From NCBI GenBank assembly GCA_963978545.1, contig OZ021721.1, positions 39,729,348 through 39,793,347 on the forward strand: DNA of 64,000 nucleotides, written 5' to 3'. Each line of letters opens with the position of its first letter. Within the stretch, counting starts at the first letter, position 1. Source of the DNA: Linyphia triangularis. Taxonomy: Eukaryota > Arthropoda > Arachnida > Araneae > Linyphiidae. Position numbers and translations under genes: made by a program. The notes beneath the pieces were generated by a model. That model made no database searches. It saw only the letters and a program-made list of their open reading frames with translations, and was not told the origin of the DNA. Shown here one piece after another: positions 61,490-64,000 of this stretch.

Positions 61490-61900
61490 TTAGAAAAAAT
61501 GTTTGTGTGTGTGAATTTGCCTATCTATAGTCAGCTAAATTCCCGAACGGATTAACCGACGATGTTCAACTTTCGCATACGCTTTAATGCTGGCCATGAA
61601 TAGAAGGTTTTTTTTTTGTCAAAAGTGCGCATGCGCTCAAAGTAGCTGTCTTTGAAAAATTTATGTTCTTCAACAATTGTCAAAAAACGGTTCTAACGAT
61701 TTTGTTCAAAATCACTGCAGCCTTTTAAGGTTTTATAAACTTCTCCACTACCGAAATTCCCGCTGAAATGCAATTAAGTTGTAAAAAGCTAAACGATTGA
61801 TTTTAACCCAGAAATACCTTCCCATGAGGATCGCCCATCAACGACTGTGTCTCTTCTGTTTAACCTACAAGTAAGGATAATATAATATTTATCAGAAAAC
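61490..61900 (+). repeat. Possible transposon fragment, less AT-rich
   Basis: A GTGTGTGTG run at 61504-61512 is followed by a segment of higher GC with CCCGAACGGATTAACCGACG (61542) and a palindromic TGCGCATGCGC at 61626-61636. The style resembles non-coding parts of Helitrons, but no 5' TC or 3' CTRR end with hairpin was found. Confidence 0.3.
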
Positions 61901-62106
61901 ACATCCCCAATTAAGCCATTTTGGTGGTGGTTAGTTATTTAAAATATCACAAACAAATAATAAAAATTTAAATGCAGAGACCAGAATCAATTGTAATTAA
62001 AATGTGTGCAATGTTCAATACCCCTAGTTTTTATTCAGTCTTACCATTGCATTTTGATAGCTATAATTTGACAAAAGAAAAAAAGCCACGCTTTTGAAAA
62101 CATGAT

Positions 62107-62260
62107 TTTGAAAGTTGAACTCGAATTATAATCAGCCCTATGTGAACATAATTAAAGTTTAACTTTCAAAACGCTTTAAAAGAAGAAACATTCTTCAAAA
62201 TGACCTACAAATTGACTTGAATATATGTAAAAAGGGAAAAAGTAGTATTTTATAAGAAAC
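62107..62260. repeat. Family F modules, back-to-back hairpin
   Basis: TTTTGAAAGTTGAACTCGAA (62107) faces its inverted counterpart TTTAACTTTCAAAA ending at 62171. The right module continues with ACGCTTTAAAAG and ATTGACTTGAATATATGTAA, as in the consensus arm. Confidence 0.55.
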
Positions 62261-63094
62261 CAATTTTTGTTGTTGTTTTTGCCTAAAATTTTCCGCTTTT
62301 TCGAGTAGATATACAGGTCAAATTACTGATAACTTTGACCACTAATAAATAAATTAAAATTAAAAGTAAATATGCTTAACAATAAACAGATGTATTTTAA
62401 AAATACCATATTATGAACAAGATTTCTTTTGTGCATTGTATATTCTTGTACATTGGCTGTTTGGTTGGTTTACTTTGTTTTACCAACCTAAAAGATCTAC
62501 TTTTTACAATCACAGAGATATAAAAATTGGTTATCATGGTATGATTTACATTTTTAACGATTGTAGGAAATTTTAAGTTTCATTTTAAATCATTCAATAA
62601 ATGTAACTTCTTAAAAACGTTAAAAGTAACGTTTTGTGGAAAAAAAGAATCACAAAATATTTGGATTTCATTATGAAAATAATATTTTCGGCGCAAGAAT
62701 GCTTCTGAAATTGGAACGTAAGTAAAATTTAACCCTTTGATAAAGGACACATTTTAATTATTGAAATACCTTCAATAGCTTTTGAGTTTTAATTTAATTT
62801 AAAAAAGTATTGATTACCCCAATCATTAAATCCTGATTCCTCTACAAATTTGGGTAAAACATAAAATTAAACTATGATTAACAAGACTGTTACTTCACAC
62901 TACTGTATAATATTCGAAGTTTTACCTAAATCGATTAATTAATAGTTAATGCCCAATTAAAATTTGGATCATCAAAATAAAAATATATATTTTCAGCAAT
63001 ATAAAAACCTAACCGCTAGCTTTTATATTTTTAATTTCTACACTGAGGGTACATTTTAATATTTGAGGTACATTGACTAATGTTCGAGTTATGA
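62261..63094. other. AT-rich intronic spacer, nothing recognised
   Basis: No open frames, tandem arrays or terminal repeats that I can support. Confidence 0.5.
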
Positions 63095-63870
63095 TCTATA
63101 TATTTAATAGGCAATACGTTTTTTGGGGTTAGTCCGTCCGCCTAAACTGCTCAACCAATTTCAATGATCAAGGTGTCATTTTAAAGGAAATAAGCTGTAG
63201 ATTTGCCAAAACGTGCAAAAATAATTTATTAACACTTTATTAATTAGTTAAATTTCAATATTTTTCATCATTAAGCTACTACAAAGCCTCAATGATTTTG
63301 AATATATGATTGGCAACATCCTTACGTATGTAAACAAACCGGCTGCACAGGGGTTCAACCAACCAACCAACCGTTGCTAATTTTAAAACTATCTACGTAT
63401 GTAAACAAACCCGTTGGTAATTTTAACGCTCTTTTTAAACTCTTCGTTTCAAAGTTGATTTTTTCTGTTTTTCTGAAGCATTTTTGTATTAGAGTAATTA
63501 TTATTTTGAAGTATTTCTATCCAGAAAATGCTTCGCGTTGGACGCCGTTCTCTAAAGGGGTGACTTATCAGAATAAATAAAAGATATTGGGACTTCAATG
63601 TAAGGGCATAGCTAATGAAATTTTAAGTCAGAATGTTGGCGGATAGTATATTTAACTTTCTGTTATGAAACTTGCAATTTGGGTGTTTTCTCTATTAGGC
63701 CTTACATTAAATTTATAAAAAATTGGTTACATTTTTTATGGCTGGCAAACCTATTCGAGAGCAGCATGATGTTTTAACCACAAATTGGACCGGCAAAGTT
63801 GCTCAATCCTTGCGCAGCGAGGCGTTTGGGGGTTGGCGAGCGTTAGCGAGCAGGGGGCAAAGCCCCCTAG
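63095..63870 (+). mobile_element. Non-autonomous Helitron, 776 bp
   Basis: The 3' end is diagnostic: a GC hairpin GGGGGC-AAA-GCCCCC (63853-63867) immediately before CTAG (63867-63870), followed by T. The 5' end begins TCTATATATTTAATAGG at 63095 after A, giving the A|TC...CTAG|T insertion pattern of Helitrons, which make no target duplication. Internal sequence holds TACGTATGTAAACAAACC twice (63324 and 63395) and an ACCA run (63355-63371). No Rep or helicase coding is present. The 3' subterminal GCGAGCGTTAGCGAGC phrase is typical of animal Helitrons. The 63374-63580 frame is fortuitous. Confidence 0.82.
63851..63870 (+). other. Helitron 3' hairpin and CTAG terminus
   Basis: A six-base GC stem with an AAA loop, then CTAG, acts as the termination signal of rolling-circle transposition in this class. 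A host T follows. Confidence 0.82.
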
Positions 63871-63921
63871 TTCAATTAAATATCGATTAAGCCAATCATT
63901 AATTTCTCCTAACTCTACCTC

Positions 63922-64000
63922 GCCGACCAAACGGTATAGTGGTTAGCATGCTAGCTTCTAGACCACGAGGTTGCGGGTTCGAGTCCCGTGTTAGGCATGG
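63922..64000 (+). mobile_element. tRNA-derived SINE, cut by the window end
   Basis: Starts GCCGACCAAACGGTATAGTG. The A-box-like TAGTGGTTAGCATGCTAG and B box GGTTCGAGTCC match the copies at 4293 and 24734. The body and right target duplication lie beyond the window. About 50 bases separate it from the Helitron end. Confidence 0.85.

Noticed and set aside
44288..64000. Further neuroligin exons
   Set aside because: No frame with the expected next strings (for example an HGG-type oxyanion region) or matching acceptors was found on the plus strand.

Overview
This is an AT-rich eukaryotic window whose only convincing host gene is the first coding exon of a neuroligin (+ strand, 43837-44287). The neuroligin reads like arthropod neuroligins. 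Together with the tRNA-derived SINEs and the mixture of Tc1/mariner, hAT, Helitron and LINE relics, it suggests an arthropod, most likely a chelicerate such as a spider. The species assignment is inference. There is no sign of a bacterial or viral genome, and nearly all open frames in the window are chance frames or transposon shadows.

Layout. 1-43070 is intergenic or upstream sequence without a recognisable host gene. It holds: a 335 bp palindromic MITE (39-373); two direct copies of a dispersed repeat (family A); a decayed LINE reverse-transcriptase tail split by a SINE (3955-4643); several tRNA-like SINE remnants; a 1.38 kb near-palindromic foldback element flanked by TA (18948-20324); a duplicated ~1.5 kb repeat (family B) at 22.6-24.1 kb and 27.0-30.9 kb; a TTAA-bounded palindromic element hit by a SINE (24389-25373); a hAT-like element (27898-28894) and a LINE with RNase H (28987-30178), both nested inside the second family-B copy; and a hAT transposase relic (36561-37030).

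43080-43836 is a locally GC- and CpG-rich promoter-like block and probable 5' leader with several tiny upstream ORFs. 43837-44287 encodes the signal peptide and N-terminal cholinesterase-like region of neuroligin and ends at a GTAAGT donor. No later exon was recognised, so 44288-64000 is read as at least 19.7 kb of the first coding intron. That intron carries an 18-bp minisatellite (49126-49425), AT microsatellites, a perfect 76-bp palindrome (52361-52436), two TTAA-bounded palindromic elements, a dead Tc1-type transposase (minus strand, ~56575-57504), a third, inverted family-A copy, a cluster of small inverted-repeat modules (59.2-62.3 kb), a non-autonomous Helitron (63095-63870) and the head of a SINE cut off by the window end.

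The most informative structure is the nesting. SINE insertions have perfect target-site duplications, and one is in a palindromic element whose SINE-free relative sits 29 kb away. The family-B copy is broken successively by a hAT-type element and a LINE, both with target duplications. No new multi-gene system is evident. The least explained items are the 1.38 kb foldback, the two related TTAA-bounded palindromic families, and two coding-like islands of unknown origin (21262-21597 minus, 28308-28496 plus).
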